From contig CAWACR010000003.1 of NCBI GenBank assembly GCA_963780675.1, positions 744,001 to 808,000 of the forward strand: DNA of 64,000 nt, read 5' to 3'. Shown piece by piece: positions 44,176 to 51,821 of this stretch. The translations under genes and the position numbers were made by a program. Position 1 is the first letter of the stretch, and each line of letters starts with the position of its first letter. Source of the DNA: JAHECE01 sp963780675 (lineage in GTDB: Bacteria; Actinomycetota; Actinomycetes; Actinomycetales; JAHECE01). The notes under the pieces were generated by a model. It was not told the DNA's origin, ran no database searches, and saw only the letters and a program-made list of their open reading frames with translations.

Positions 44176-45663
44176 TCAGTGCGGCCCCGGGGCGGCTTCC
44201 CGCTCGAGGAGCTCGATGAGCGTGCGGACACCCACACCCGTTCCCCCGCGCGGCGTGTAGTCGCGGGCCGTCCCCTCGTTGAAGGCGGGACCGGCGATGT
44301 CCAGGTGCGCCCACGGCGTCGAACCGACGAAGTGACGAAGGAAGACACCGGCCACGAGCATGCCGCCGTGCTTCTCGCCCATGTTCGCGAGGTCGGCGAC
44401 CGGGGACTTCAGCGACGCGGCCAGCTCCTCCGGCAGGGGCATGGGCCAGAACGGCTCGCCGGCGGCGGTGGCCGCGGCGACCACCTTGCCGCGGATGTCC
44501 TCCGAGCCCATCACCGCGCTCACGCGATTCCCGAGGGCGATCATCTGAGCGCCGGTGAGGGTGGCGATGTCGATGATCGCGTCCGGGTTCTCCTCCGTCG
44601 CCGCGACGAGCGCGTCCGCGAGGACCAGCCGCCCCTCCGCGTCGGTGTTGAGGACCTCGACGGTGGTGCCACCGCGGATGGTGATGACGTCGGAGGGTCG
44701 CTGGGCGGTGCCTGACGGCATGTTCTCGGCGAGCGCCAGCCAGCCCGTCACCTTGACGCCCAGGTCGAGGGCAGCCGCTGCCAGGACCGTGTGGAGCACG
44801 GCGGCTGCTCCCGCCATGTCGCACTTCATTGTCTCCATGGACTTCGCCGGCTTGATCGACAGGCCGCCGGAGTCGAACGTGATCCCCTTCCCGACCAGCG
44901 CGACGTGCGTGCGCGCCCGAGGCGGGGAGTAGCTGAGCCGGACGAGGCGGGGGGGACGGGCCGAGCCCTGGCCGACCCCCAGGAGGCCTCCGTAGCCGCC
45001 CGCCGCGAGCGCGGCCTCGTCGAGCACGGACACCTTGACCTTCGTGCCCTTGGCGGCGGCGGAGGCGGCGTCGGCGAAGCTCTGGGGGTACAGCTCGGCG
45101 GGGGAGGCGTTGACGAGGTCGCGGGTGCCGTGGACGGCGCGGGCGATCACCTCGGCGCGCGCGACGGCGGCGCGGGCCGCCCGGTCCCGCGCGAGATCCG
45201 TCACCACCGTGATCTCGGCGACGGGCCCTGGGCCGCTCGAGCGGTATCGGCCGACGCCGTAGGCCCCGAGCAGCGCACCTTCGGCGACCGCGGCGACCTC
45301 CTCGACCGTCTCGGTCGGCAGCAGCAGGGCGACGCTCTGCGCGCCCTCCAGCGTGCGGACGGCGGCGCCGGCCGCCCGACGGAGAGCCTCCGTCCAGGCG
45401 TCGCCGGGCGCGGTCGATCCCACGCCCGTCAGGACGACCAGATCGGCGGCGACGTCCTCGCCTGCCGGGATGCGCAGTACCTCGTCGACGGCGCCCCGCA
45501 CGCCGAGCGGACCGAGGACCGGACCGAGCCGGTCGGCGAGCGCGGGAGGGAGCGCGCCGTCGTCCAGGAGCGTGGGCGTGCCGTCACGGTCCGCCACGGC
45601 GACGACGAGCGCGTCGACGTCGAGCAGGGCCGGATCGGACGCGGAGAGGGTCAACTCTGTCAC
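44176..45663 (-). CDS. pepA: Leucyl aminopeptidase (M17)
   Basis: The 495-residue protein has the M17 catalytic signature NTDAEGRLVLADAL, the metal-binding block VGKGITFDSGGLSIKPAKSM and the C-terminal GSTPWAHLDIAGPAF. It removes N-terminal residues from peptides using two metal ions. In the M. tuberculosis order this position is pepB (Rv2213). GTG 45663 (TELTLSASDPALLDVDAL) is chosen because TACGGT lies 6 bases upstream on the minus strand; the open frame extends further but into low-complexity sequence. Confidence 0.95.
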   Translation of the reverse strand: MTELTLSASDPALLDVDALVVAVADRDGTPTLLDDGALPPALADRLGPVLGPLGVRGAVDEVLRIPAGEDVAADLVVLTGVGSTAPGDAWTEALRRAAGAAVRTLEGAQSVALLLPTETVEEVAAVAEGALLGAYGVGRYRSSGPGPVAEITVVTDLARDRAARAAVARAEVIARAVHGTRDLVNASPAELYPQSFADAASAAAKGTKVKVSVLDEAALAAGGYGGLLGVGQGSARPPRLVRLSYSPPRARTHVALVGKGITFDSGGLSIKPAKSMETMKCDMAGAAAVLHTVLAAAALDLGVKVTGWLALAENMPSGTAQRPSDVITIRGGTTVEVLNTDAEGRLVLADALVAATEENPDAIIDIATLTGAQMIALGNRVSAVMGSEDIRGKVVAAATAAGEPFWPMPLPEELAASLKSPVADLANMGEKHGGMLVAGVFLRHFVGSTPWAHLDIAGPAFNEGTARDYTPRGGTGVGVRTLIELLEREAAPGPH

Positions 45664-45675
45664 CCGACCACCGTA
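45663..45675 (-). promoter_or_regulatory. Leaderless promoter of pepA
   Basis: On the minus strand TACGGT (plus positions 45670-45675) is 6 bases before GTG 45663. Confidence 0.45.
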
Positions 45676-45706
45676 CCCCGACGTCCCGCGGATGCCGGGT
45701 GGCGAG

Positions 45707-45719
45707 TACCCTCCCGGGG
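45707..45719 (+). promoter_or_regulatory. Leaderless promoter of the gene at 45719
   Basis: TACCCT at 45707-45712 is 6 bases before GTG 45719. Together with the pepA box it forms a compact divergent promoter of 55 bases. Confidence 0.5.
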
Positions 45720-46084
45720 TGGTCCTCGTCGCGACAGTCGTCGCAGCCCTTGCCCTGTCCTTGGGCGTGTGGGCCGGCATCCGCGCACTACGCGACTTGG
45801 CGGTCGTCCTGCGTCAGCTGATCGTCGGCGGGGTGGTCGAGGTCGCGCTGCTCGTGCAGGTGGTCGTGGCGGCCGTGGCCGTGATCGGCGGCCACGCCCT
45901 GGCGGAGCCGGCCACGTTCTGGGGCTACCTCGTGTTCGCGCTGCTCGTCCTGCCGGCGGCGGCGGCGTGGGCGCTCGTCGAGCGGACGAGGTGGAGCTCG
46001 GTGGTGCTCCTGGTCGGGTGCGCGACCGTCGCCGTCATGGAGATGCGCATGGTGCAGGTGTGGTCGCAGGTGGTGGGCCCGTGA
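45719..46084 (+). CDS. Four-helix membrane protein, unknown function
   Basis: The 121-residue protein consists almost entirely of hydrophobic helices (TVVAALALSLGVWAGI, ALLVQVVVAAVAVI, LVFALLVLPAAAAWALV, VVLLVGCATVAVM). Its stop overlaps the GTG of the next gene (GTGA), so the two membrane proteins are coupled and may interact. No family is recognised with confidence. The start is supported by the TACCCT box. Confidence 0.7.
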   Translation: MVLVATVVAALALSLGVWAGIRALRDLAVVLRQLIVGGVVEVALLVQVVVAAVAVIGGHALAEPATFWGYLVFALLVLPAAAAWALVERTRWSSVVLLVGCATVAVMEMRMVQVWSQVVGP

Positions 46085-46554
46085 CCGCCCCGGTGCCGGA
46101 CGATCCGGCGTCCGCCACCGGACCCGGGCCCGGAACCGCTCCAGAGATGGACGACCGTCCGCGATCGCTCGGCCCCGGCCGAGTCCTCATCGCGGTCTAC
46201 GGCGTCTTCGCGCTGGCTGCGACGGCGCGGGCCACCGTCCAGCTGATCCGGGACGCGAACGAGGCGCCGCTCGCCTACTGGCTGTCGGCCCTCGCCGCGG
46301 TCGTCTACATCGTCGCGACGCTCGCCCTTGCCCACAACGGCCCGAGGGCGCGAGTGGTGGCGTGGGTGACCTGCTCTGTCGAGCTTGCCGGCGTCCTGGC
46401 GATCGGAGCGGCGAGCCTCGTCTTCCCGGACGCCTTCCCCCGAGCCACCGTGTGGTCGGTCTTCGGGATGGGGTACGGCTTCGTCCCCCTCGTGCTCCCC
46501 GTGCTCGGCCTCATCTACCTGAGCCGGTCGCGACCGGGCAGGGTGGCGGGCTGA
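46081..46554 (+). CDS. Membrane protein with four helices, unknown function
   Basis: The 157-residue protein has a Pro-rich N-terminus (about 35 residues), then helices at VLIAVYGVFALAATA, WLSALAAVVYIVATLAL, VAWVTCSVELAGVLAIGAA and PLVLPVLGLIYL. It is translated from the GTGA overlap with the preceding gene. pyrD follows after about 50 bases with its own promoter. No catalytic motif is seen. Confidence 0.72.
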   Translation: MTAPVPDDPASATGPGPGTAPEMDDRPRSLGPGRVLIAVYGVFALAATARATVQLIRDANEAPLAYWLSALAAVVYIVATLALAHNGPRARVVAWVTCSVELAGVLAIGAASLVFPDAFPRATVWSVFGMGYGFVPLVLPVLGLIYLSRSRPGRVAG

Positions 46555-46592
46555 GCGGTGGCCGGGTCCGGCACCGAGCGGCGCCGGACCGA

Positions 46593-46606
46593 TAGCCTGC
46601 GCGTCG
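46593..46606 (+). promoter_or_regulatory. Leaderless promoter of pyrD
   Basis: TAGCCT at 46593-46598 is 7 bases before GTG 46606, which fixes the start of pyrD downstream of the longer open frame. Confidence 0.55.
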
Positions 46607-47619
46607 TGTACCGGTTCGTCTTCCGCCACGTCTTCACGCACGTCGACCCCGAGCGGGCTCACCACCTGGCGTTCGGGGCGATCCGCCTCGTCGGGCGGCT
46701 CCCCGTGGTCTCCTCCGCGGTGCACCGCGTGCTCGTCGGCCGTAGGCCGGTCACGCCGGTGCGGGTGTTCGGGCGGGAGGTGCCCGGCCTCGTCGGTGTC
46801 GCCGCCGGCTTCGACAAGGACGCGACCGGCGTGCGGGGTCTGGCCATGCTCGGCTTCTCCCACGTGGAGGTCGGCACCGTGACCGCCCAGGCCCAGCCCG
46901 GGAACGACCGGCCTCGGCTGCGTCGGATCCTCGAGGCCGAGGCCCTCGTGAACCGGATGGGGTTCAACAACCACGGCGCCGCGGCTGCCGGTGACCGGCT
47001 GCGTCGGCTGAGGGGGTCCGGCTCCGGCCGCCGCCTCGTCGTCGGCGCCAACATCGGCAAGACGAAGATCGTGGCGGCGTCGGAGGCCGTGGCGGACTAC
47101 GAGGCGAGCGCACGGGAGGTCGCGCCGTGGGTCGACTACCTCGTCGTCAACGTCTCCTCCCCGAACACCCCCGGCCTGCGCGACCTCCAGGCCGTCGAGC
47201 ACCTGCGGCCCATCCTGTCCGCGGTGGCGCGCGCGGCGGACGTGGCCGCGGGCCGCACGGTACCGCTCCTCGTGAAGATCGCCCCGGACCTCAGCGACGA
47301 GGACGTCGACGCCGTGGCCGACCTCGCCCTTGAGCTGGGCCTGGCCGGGGTGGTCGCGGTGAACACGACGATCGCCCACGACTACGGGGCGGGCGGACTC
47401 TCGGGCCCGCCCCTGCGAGCCAGGGGGGTGGAGGTCGTCCGGCGGTTGCGCGGACGCCTCGGACCGGATCCCGTGATCATCGGGGTCGGGGGGGTCACGA
47501 CGGCGGACGACGCGCGGGCCTACCTGGCCGCGGGCGCCACGCTCCTTCAGGCCTACACGGCCTTCATCTACCGTGGGCCTGCCTGGGTGGGTCGGCTGAA
47601 CCGGGAGCTCAGCGCGTGA
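46606..47619 (+). CDS. pyrD: Dihydroorotate dehydrogenase (quinone), class 2
   Basis: The 337-residue protein begins YRFVFRHVFTHVDPERAHHL, the N-terminal quinone-binding helix of class 2 enzymes. FMN and substrate motifs follow: VAAGFDKDA, NRMGFNNHGA, VVNVSSPNTPGLRDLQ with the catalytic Ser, LLVKIAPDLSDED, VNTTIA, GGLSGPPLR and GVGGVTTADDA. It oxidises dihydroorotate to orotate at the membrane in pyrimidine synthesis. The start follows a TAGCCT box. A small gene overlaps its stop. Confidence 0.95.
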   Translation: MYRFVFRHVFTHVDPERAHHLAFGAIRLVGRLPVVSSAVHRVLVGRRPVTPVRVFGREVPGLVGVAAGFDKDATGVRGLAMLGFSHVEVGTVTAQAQPGNDRPRLRRILEAEALVNRMGFNNHGAAAAGDRLRRLRGSGSGRRLVVGANIGKTKIVAASEAVADYEASAREVAPWVDYLVVNVSSPNTPGLRDLQAVEHLRPILSAVARAADVAAGRTVPLLVKIAPDLSDEDVDAVADLALELGLAGVVAVNTTIAHDYGAGGLSGPPLRARGVEVVRRLRGRLGPDPVIIGVGGVTTADDARAYLAAGATLLQAYTAFIYRGPAWVGRLNRELSA

Positions 47620-47846
47620 ACGGCGCGGGTCAGGCGACCGGTCCGGCATGGACGTGGCAGCTGCTCGACGGGAGCGGGCGTCGGCACGACGCCGCCGTGC
47701 CGACGATGCCGAGCCGCTTCGACGCCGAGCTCTGGCTCGGGGAGCAGTGGCGTGCGCTGGCAGCGGACGGCGCGGTGCGGGCCTTCCTCGTGAGGAACGG
47801 GGAGCCCGGCGGCCGGGCGGTTGAGCTCCGTCCCTACGAGGGGTGA
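47616..47846 (+). CDS. Small conserved protein coupled to pyrD
   Basis: The 76-residue protein starts at the GTGA overlap with pyrD. It reads WTWQLLDGSGRRH, PTMPSRFDAELWLGEQW and ends AVELRPYEG. This looks like a short actinobacterial protein often annotated as hypothetical; I know of no function. The tight overlap supports expression. Confidence 0.65.
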   Translation: MNGAGQATGPAWTWQLLDGSGRRHDAAVPTMPSRFDAELWLGEQWRALAADGAVRAFLVRNGEPGGRAVELRPYEG

Positions 47847-47931
47847 TCCCGGAGGGCTGACCGCACGGGGCTGCGGCCCCGTGCGAGCGGGTCCTCCACG
47901 CGACCGGGTTCGGCGCCGGGAGCCCGGGGTC

Positions 47932-48528
47932 TCAGCCGGGGTACTCGCCCCGGTTCACCTGCGGCCGCGGCACGCGAGTCCTGCGGATCTGGAAGGCGCG
48001 CATCAGGCTGTAGCTGACGGTTCCCTTGGGCACCGAGCCGAACGTGGCCAGGATGCGCTTCTTGATGGTCCGGGAGGCAATGAGGGCGTCGATGACACTG
48101 GCGAAAACGGCGGCGTAGAGGATGACGATGCCGACGAGCGCCAGCTGGGGACGTCGGCCTGCGAACAGCACCATCAGCACCACGACGAACGAGACCGGCA
48201 GGAAGAACTCACCGACGTTCCAGCGGGCGTCGATGTAGTCGCGGACGTAGCGGCGGACCGGTCCGCGGTCGCGAGCCGGGAGGTAGCGCTCCTCACCCGC
48301 GACCATCCCCTGCTGGGCGCGGGCCCTGGCCTCGCGCGTCTTCGCGCGGTCCGCCCGGGTGGCGGCCTTTCGGTCGGCAGGCACGAGCGGCCGCTTGTTC
48401 GCAGCCTCGGCCTCGCGCCGCTTGGGCGTGGGACGCCCCTTGCCGGTGATGTCGCCCTCCGTGGACGACGGCGTCCCCGAGCCGGTGCCGGAGGTGGACG
48501 CCTGCGGGTCGTTCTGCTGCTTGGCCAC
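47932..48528 (-). CDS. DUF3043 family membrane protein
   Basis: The 198-residue protein has a long charged N-terminal region (GKGRPTPKRREAEAANKRP, RADRAKTREARARAQQGM), then RYVRDYIDARWNVGEFFLPV and two transmembrane helices, ending in a basic tail. This is the DUF3043 layout, a conserved actinobacterial family of unknown function. GTG 48528 is supported by TACCCT 8 bases upstream on the minus strand. Confidence 0.88.
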   Translation of the reverse strand: MAKQQNDPQASTSGTGSGTPSSTEGDITGKGRPTPKRREAEAANKRPLVPADRKAATRADRAKTREARARAQQGMVAGEERYLPARDRGPVRRYVRDYIDARWNVGEFFLPVSFVVVLMVLFAGRRPQLALVGIVILYAAVFASVIDALIASRTIKKRILATFGSVPKGTVSYSLMRAFQIRRTRVPRPQVNRGEYPG

Positions 48529-48542
48529 GAGGACCCAGGGTA
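48528..48542 (-). promoter_or_regulatory. Leaderless promoter of the DUF3043 gene
   Basis: On the minus strand TACCCT (plus positions 48537-48542) is 8 bases before GTG 48528. Confidence 0.45.
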
Positions 48543-48617
48543 GTTGACCGACGGCAGGTTCCGGTCGTGCGTGGCTGCGCGCCAGGCCCTGAGCCGGCTG
48601 CCTGCGCGCTCGCGGGC

Positions 48618-49820
48618 TCAGAGGCCGGGGAGCGCGAGCATCTGGTCGAGTGCAACGCGCGCCCAGCGGGCGTCGTCCTCGTCGACGACGATGCGGTTCA
48701 CCACGCGGCCGTCCAGCAGCGACTCCATCGCCCACACCAGGTGGGGCAGGTCGATGCGGTTCATCGTCGAGCAGAAGCAGACGGTCGCGTCGAGGTAGTG
48801 GATCGCCTTGTCGGGGTGTGCGCCCGCGAGCCGGCGCACGAGGTTGAGCTCGGTGCCGATGGCCCAGGCGGACCCTGGCTCGGCGGCGTCGAGAGCCCGG
48901 ATGATGTACTCGGTGGACCCGACCATGTCGGCTGCCTCGACCACCTCGTGCTTGCACTCGGGGTGGACCAGGACGGTGACGCCGGGGACCTTCGCCCGGA
49001 TGTCGGCGACGTTCTTCGCCGAGAACCGCCCGTGGACCGAGCAGTGCCCGCGCCACAGGATCATCCGCGCGTCGGCGAGCTGCTTCGGGGTCAGGCCGCC
49101 GCCGGGCTTGTGGGGGTCGAACACGACACAGTCGTCGAGCGACAGGCCGAGCTTCTGAACCGCCGTGTTCCGGCCCAGGTGCTGGTCCGGGAGGAAGAAC
49201 ACCTTGCCGTCACCCTCGACGCCGCCGACCTGGTCGAACGCCCAGCGCAAGGCAACCTCGGCGTTCGATGAGGTGCAGACCGTGCCGCCGTGCCGTCCGG
49301 TGAACGCCTTGATCGCGGCGCTGGAGTTCATGTAAGTCACGGGGACCGTCCGGTCCGCGACGCCGGCGTCGTCGAGGACGTCCCAGCCCTCCTCGACCTG
49401 GTGGATGGCGGCCATGTCTGCCATCGAGCACCCGGCGGCGAGGTCCGGGAGGATCACCTGCTGGGCGTCCGAGGTCAGGATGTCCGCGCTCTCGGCCATG
49501 AAGTGCACGCCGCAGAAGATGATGAACTCCGCGTCGGGGCGCGCCGCGGCGTTCTGCGCGAGCTTGAACGAGTCGCCGGTGACGTCCGCGAACTCGATGA
49601 CCTCGTCGCGCTGGTAGTGGTGGCCGAGGACGACCGCCCGCTCACCGAGGGCGGCGCGGGCTGCTCTGGCTCGGTCGACGAGGTCGGGATCCGACGCCGC
49701 GGGAAGGGCGCCGACGCATTCGACACCGCGCTCGGACGCGAGGTCGACCCCGCGCCCCAGGAGGAACAGGGCGCTCGACTGCGGTTCGGTGAACGAACCC
49801 GGAGTGGCAGTGGTCGTCAC
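48618..49820 (-). CDS. nadA: Quinolinate synthase A
   Basis: The 400-residue protein matches the long NadA type: LGHHYQRDEVIEFADVTGDS, FCGVHFMAESA, PDLAAGCSMADM, the triad of [4Fe-4S] cysteines (FCGVHF, VHPECKHEV and ATVCFCSTM) and YIIRALD. It condenses iminoaspartate with dihydroxyacetone phosphate to quinolinate, the de novo NAD route. nadB and nadC are not in the window. GTG 49820 is the start. The A-type iron-sulfur carrier gene erpA, divergent upstream, may help to load its cluster. Confidence 0.95.
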   Translation of the reverse strand: MTTTATPGSFTEPQSSALFLLGRGVDLASERGVECVGALPAASDPDLVDRARAARAALGERAVVLGHHYQRDEVIEFADVTGDSFKLAQNAAARPDAEFIIFCGVHFMAESADILTSDAQQVILPDLAAGCSMADMAAIHQVEEGWDVLDDAGVADRTVPVTYMNSSAAIKAFTGRHGGTVCTSSNAEVALRWAFDQVGGVEGDGKVFFLPDQHLGRNTAVQKLGLSLDDCVVFDPHKPGGGLTPKQLADARMILWRGHCSVHGRFSAKNVADIRAKVPGVTVLVHPECKHEVVEAADMVGSTEYIIRALDAAEPGSAWAIGTELNLVRRLAGAHPDKAIHYLDATVCFCSTMNRIDLPHLVWAMESLLDGRVVNRIVVDEDDARWARVALDQMLALPGL

Positions 49821-50056
49821 GAGACCAATCGTCCCACATCGCGAAAGGGGGCGGCCTGGGGCGGTGCCCCGTGCCGGCGGACGGTCAGAGCAGGGCGGTG
49901 CCGGGCCGTCGTACCCTGATCAGGGAACATCACCGGGGCACTCCGGGTTGAACCGGGCGAGGTGCCCTTGGGGGTGTGGTTGATCACCGACATCCCCGCG
50001 ACCTGTCCTGCACCGCCCTGCCACGACGCGACTCCGACCTGACCTGGAGAAGACCG

Positions 50057-50410
50057 ATGAGCGACACCAGCACGCAGACCGCCACCCACGAGGTCGTCCT
50101 CACGGACGTCGCCGCGTCCAAGGTCAAGGCACTCCTCGACCAGGAGGGTCGTGACGACCTCCGCCTGCGCGTCGCCGTCCAGCCCGGCGGCTGCTCCGGC
50201 CTGATCTATCAGCTGTACTTCGACGAGCGGCTGCTCGACGGCGACGCCCTGCGCGACTTCGGCGGGGTCGAGGTGGTCGTGGATCGGATGAGCGTGCCGT
50301 ACCTCGCCGGGGCGACGATCGACTTTGCCGACACCATCGAGAAGCAGGGCTTCACGATCGACAACCCCAACGCCCAGGGCTCCTGCGCCTGCGGGGACTC
50401 CTTCCACTGA
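50057..50410 (+). CDS. erpA: A-type iron-sulfur cluster carrier (ErpA/HesB family)
   Basis: The 117-residue protein has the three conserved cysteines of A-type carriers: one in VQPGGCSGLIYQL and two in the C-terminal SCACGDSFH. It accepts and delivers Fe-S clusters. The length is normal. ATG 50057 follows GGAGAAG. The 236-base region upstream contains a stem-loop (GGGGCAC near 49936 with GTGCCC near 49963), which could be part of a leader; I cannot assign it. M. tuberculosis has Rv2204c at the same place. Confidence 0.93.
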   Translation: MSDTSTQTATHEVVLTDVAASKVKALLDQEGRDDLRLRVAVQPGGCSGLIYQLYFDERLLDGDALRDFGGVEVVVDRMSVPYLAGATIDFADTIEKQGFTIDNPNAQGSCACGDSFH

Positions 50411-50534
50411 GGCTCGCGCAGCGCTGAAGGCTCGGTCGGGGAGGGGCGGTTCGGGCTCGCACAGGTCCGCATGGCATCCTGGGAGCCACGGCCCTCGCTG
50501 GGCCGTCCGCCCCCCACACGTCCCGGAGCCTCGC

Positions 50535-51476
50535 GTGCGTCGTCCACACCTCTCGGCCCTGCTCGTCGCCGCGGTCCTCGCGCTGGCGGCGTGTGGCTCG
50601 TCCTCCGGCGACGATCCCGCGGCGACGGCGTCCGCTAGCCCGAGTGCCTCGGTCGAGGTCGGCACCGAGGGGCCCTTCCCGAGCGCGACCGGCGCTTTCG
50701 GTGAGAAGCCCGAGCTGACCTTCCCGGACGAGGAGCCCTCGAGCGGGCTCCAGGCGACGGTGCTCTCGCCTGGCGACGGGACCGTCGTGGCGGCCGGTGA
50801 CCTCCTGGTGGTCGACTACCTCGGTCAGGTGTGGGACGGCGACGTCTTCGACAACTCCTACGACCGCGGGGCCCCGGCTGCCTTCCCGATCGGGACGGGC
50901 GGCGTCATCCAGGGCTGGGACACCGTCCTGGTGGGTCAGAAGACCGGCAGCCGCGTGATCATGACGATCCCGCCCGAGTTCGGGTACGGCTCCGCGGGGA
51001 ACTCGGCCGCCAACATCGCCGGCACCGACACCCTCGTGTTCGTGGTCGACGTGATCGGTACCTACGCCGCTGACGCGTCGGGCGCCGCGGACGCGACCCC
51101 CACGGCGGAGGCGGCGACCGTCGCTCCCGTCATCGAGGGTGCGCTCGGCGAGCCGGCCACGATCTCGGTCCCCGATGGCACCGCTCCGCCGACCGCCCAG
51201 TCCACCACCGTCCTCGCTGCGGCGACCGGTGCTCCGGCCCAGCCCGGACAGCTCGTGGTCCAGTACGCCGCGACCTACTGGGACAACACGTCGGGCCAGT
51301 CGACGTGGGAGCAGGGGACCCCGGCGGCTGTCGAGGTCGGGACGGGCGGATCGTTCGACTCCCTCATCGGGGTCCCGGTCGGCAGCCGCGTCCTGCTCGT
51401 GCTCCCAGCGGCCGAGGAGACGCAGGCGATCGCCGTCGTCATCGACGTCGTCGCGCAGGTGTCCGTGACCCCCTGA
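50535..51476 (+). CDS. FKBP-type peptidyl-prolyl isomerase lipoprotein, two domains
   Basis: The 313-residue protein has a lipoprotein signal ending LALAACGSSSG (lipobox Cys). The first FKBP domain (about residues 80-180) is complete: VDYLGQVWDGDVFDNSYDRG, GGVIQGWD and IPPEFGYG. A second domain (about 205-313) keeps the outline (VVQYAATYWDNTSGQSTWEQG, VPVGSRVLLVLP) but lacks the GxIxGWD and PxxxGYG blocks, so it is probably not catalytic. It should assist folding of exported proteins at the outer face of the membrane. Confidence 0.9.
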   Translation: MRRPHLSALLVAAVLALAACGSSSGDDPAATASASPSASVEVGTEGPFPSATGAFGEKPELTFPDEEPSSGLQATVLSPGDGTVVAAGDLLVVDYLGQVWDGDVFDNSYDRGAPAAFPIGTGGVIQGWDTVLVGQKTGSRVIMTIPPEFGYGSAGNSAANIAGTDTLVFVVDVIGTYAADASGAADATPTAEAATVAPVIEGALGEPATISVPDGTAPPTAQSTTVLAAATGAPAQPGQLVVQYAATYWDNTSGQSTWEQGTPAAVEVGTGGSFDSLIGVPVGSRVLLVLPAAEETQAIAVVIDVVAQVSVTP

Positions 51477-51488
51477 CGGGGTGCACCG

Positions 51489-51809
51489 TCAGGAGGCGCG
51501 CGGGCTGCCGCCGGTGCCGATCCGAACGGCGAGGCGCCACGATGTGCCGGGTGAGGTCTCCTCGACGTCCACGACGTCGTGCCCGCGCAGGCGCGCCCAC
51601 GCGGGGACGTCGAGTCGAGCGGCAGGGTCGGTCGCGATGACCACGACGAGGGTGCCCGGTGCCAGCTCACGAGCCCTCTTGGCCAGCGCGATCACCGGCA
51701 GGGGGCAGCGCTGACCGCTGGCGTCCACGATCACGGCCCGCTCAGCCGACCCGGCCCGATCGGCCGGTGGTGTCACGGCTTCCCGACCCAGCGGGTTCTC
51801 GGTGGCCAT
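51489..51809 (-). CDS. TusA-family sulfur carrier
   Basis: The 106-residue protein has the TusA motif DASGQRCPLPVIALA with the sulfur-carrying Cys, then VVVIATDPAARLDVPAWA. TusA proteins accept persulfide sulfur from cysteine desulfurases. It lies 12 bases after the desulfurase-like gene in the same direction, so the two should act together. The recipient is unknown; the cytochrome oxidase operon begins next to them on the other strand. Confidence 0.88.
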   Translation of the reverse strand: MATENPLGREAVTPPADRAGSAERAVIVDASGQRCPLPVIALAKRARELAPGTLVVVIATDPAARLDVPAWARLRGHDVVDVEETSPGTSWRLAVRIGTGGSPRAS

Positions 51810-51821
51810 GGTGGCGTCCCC

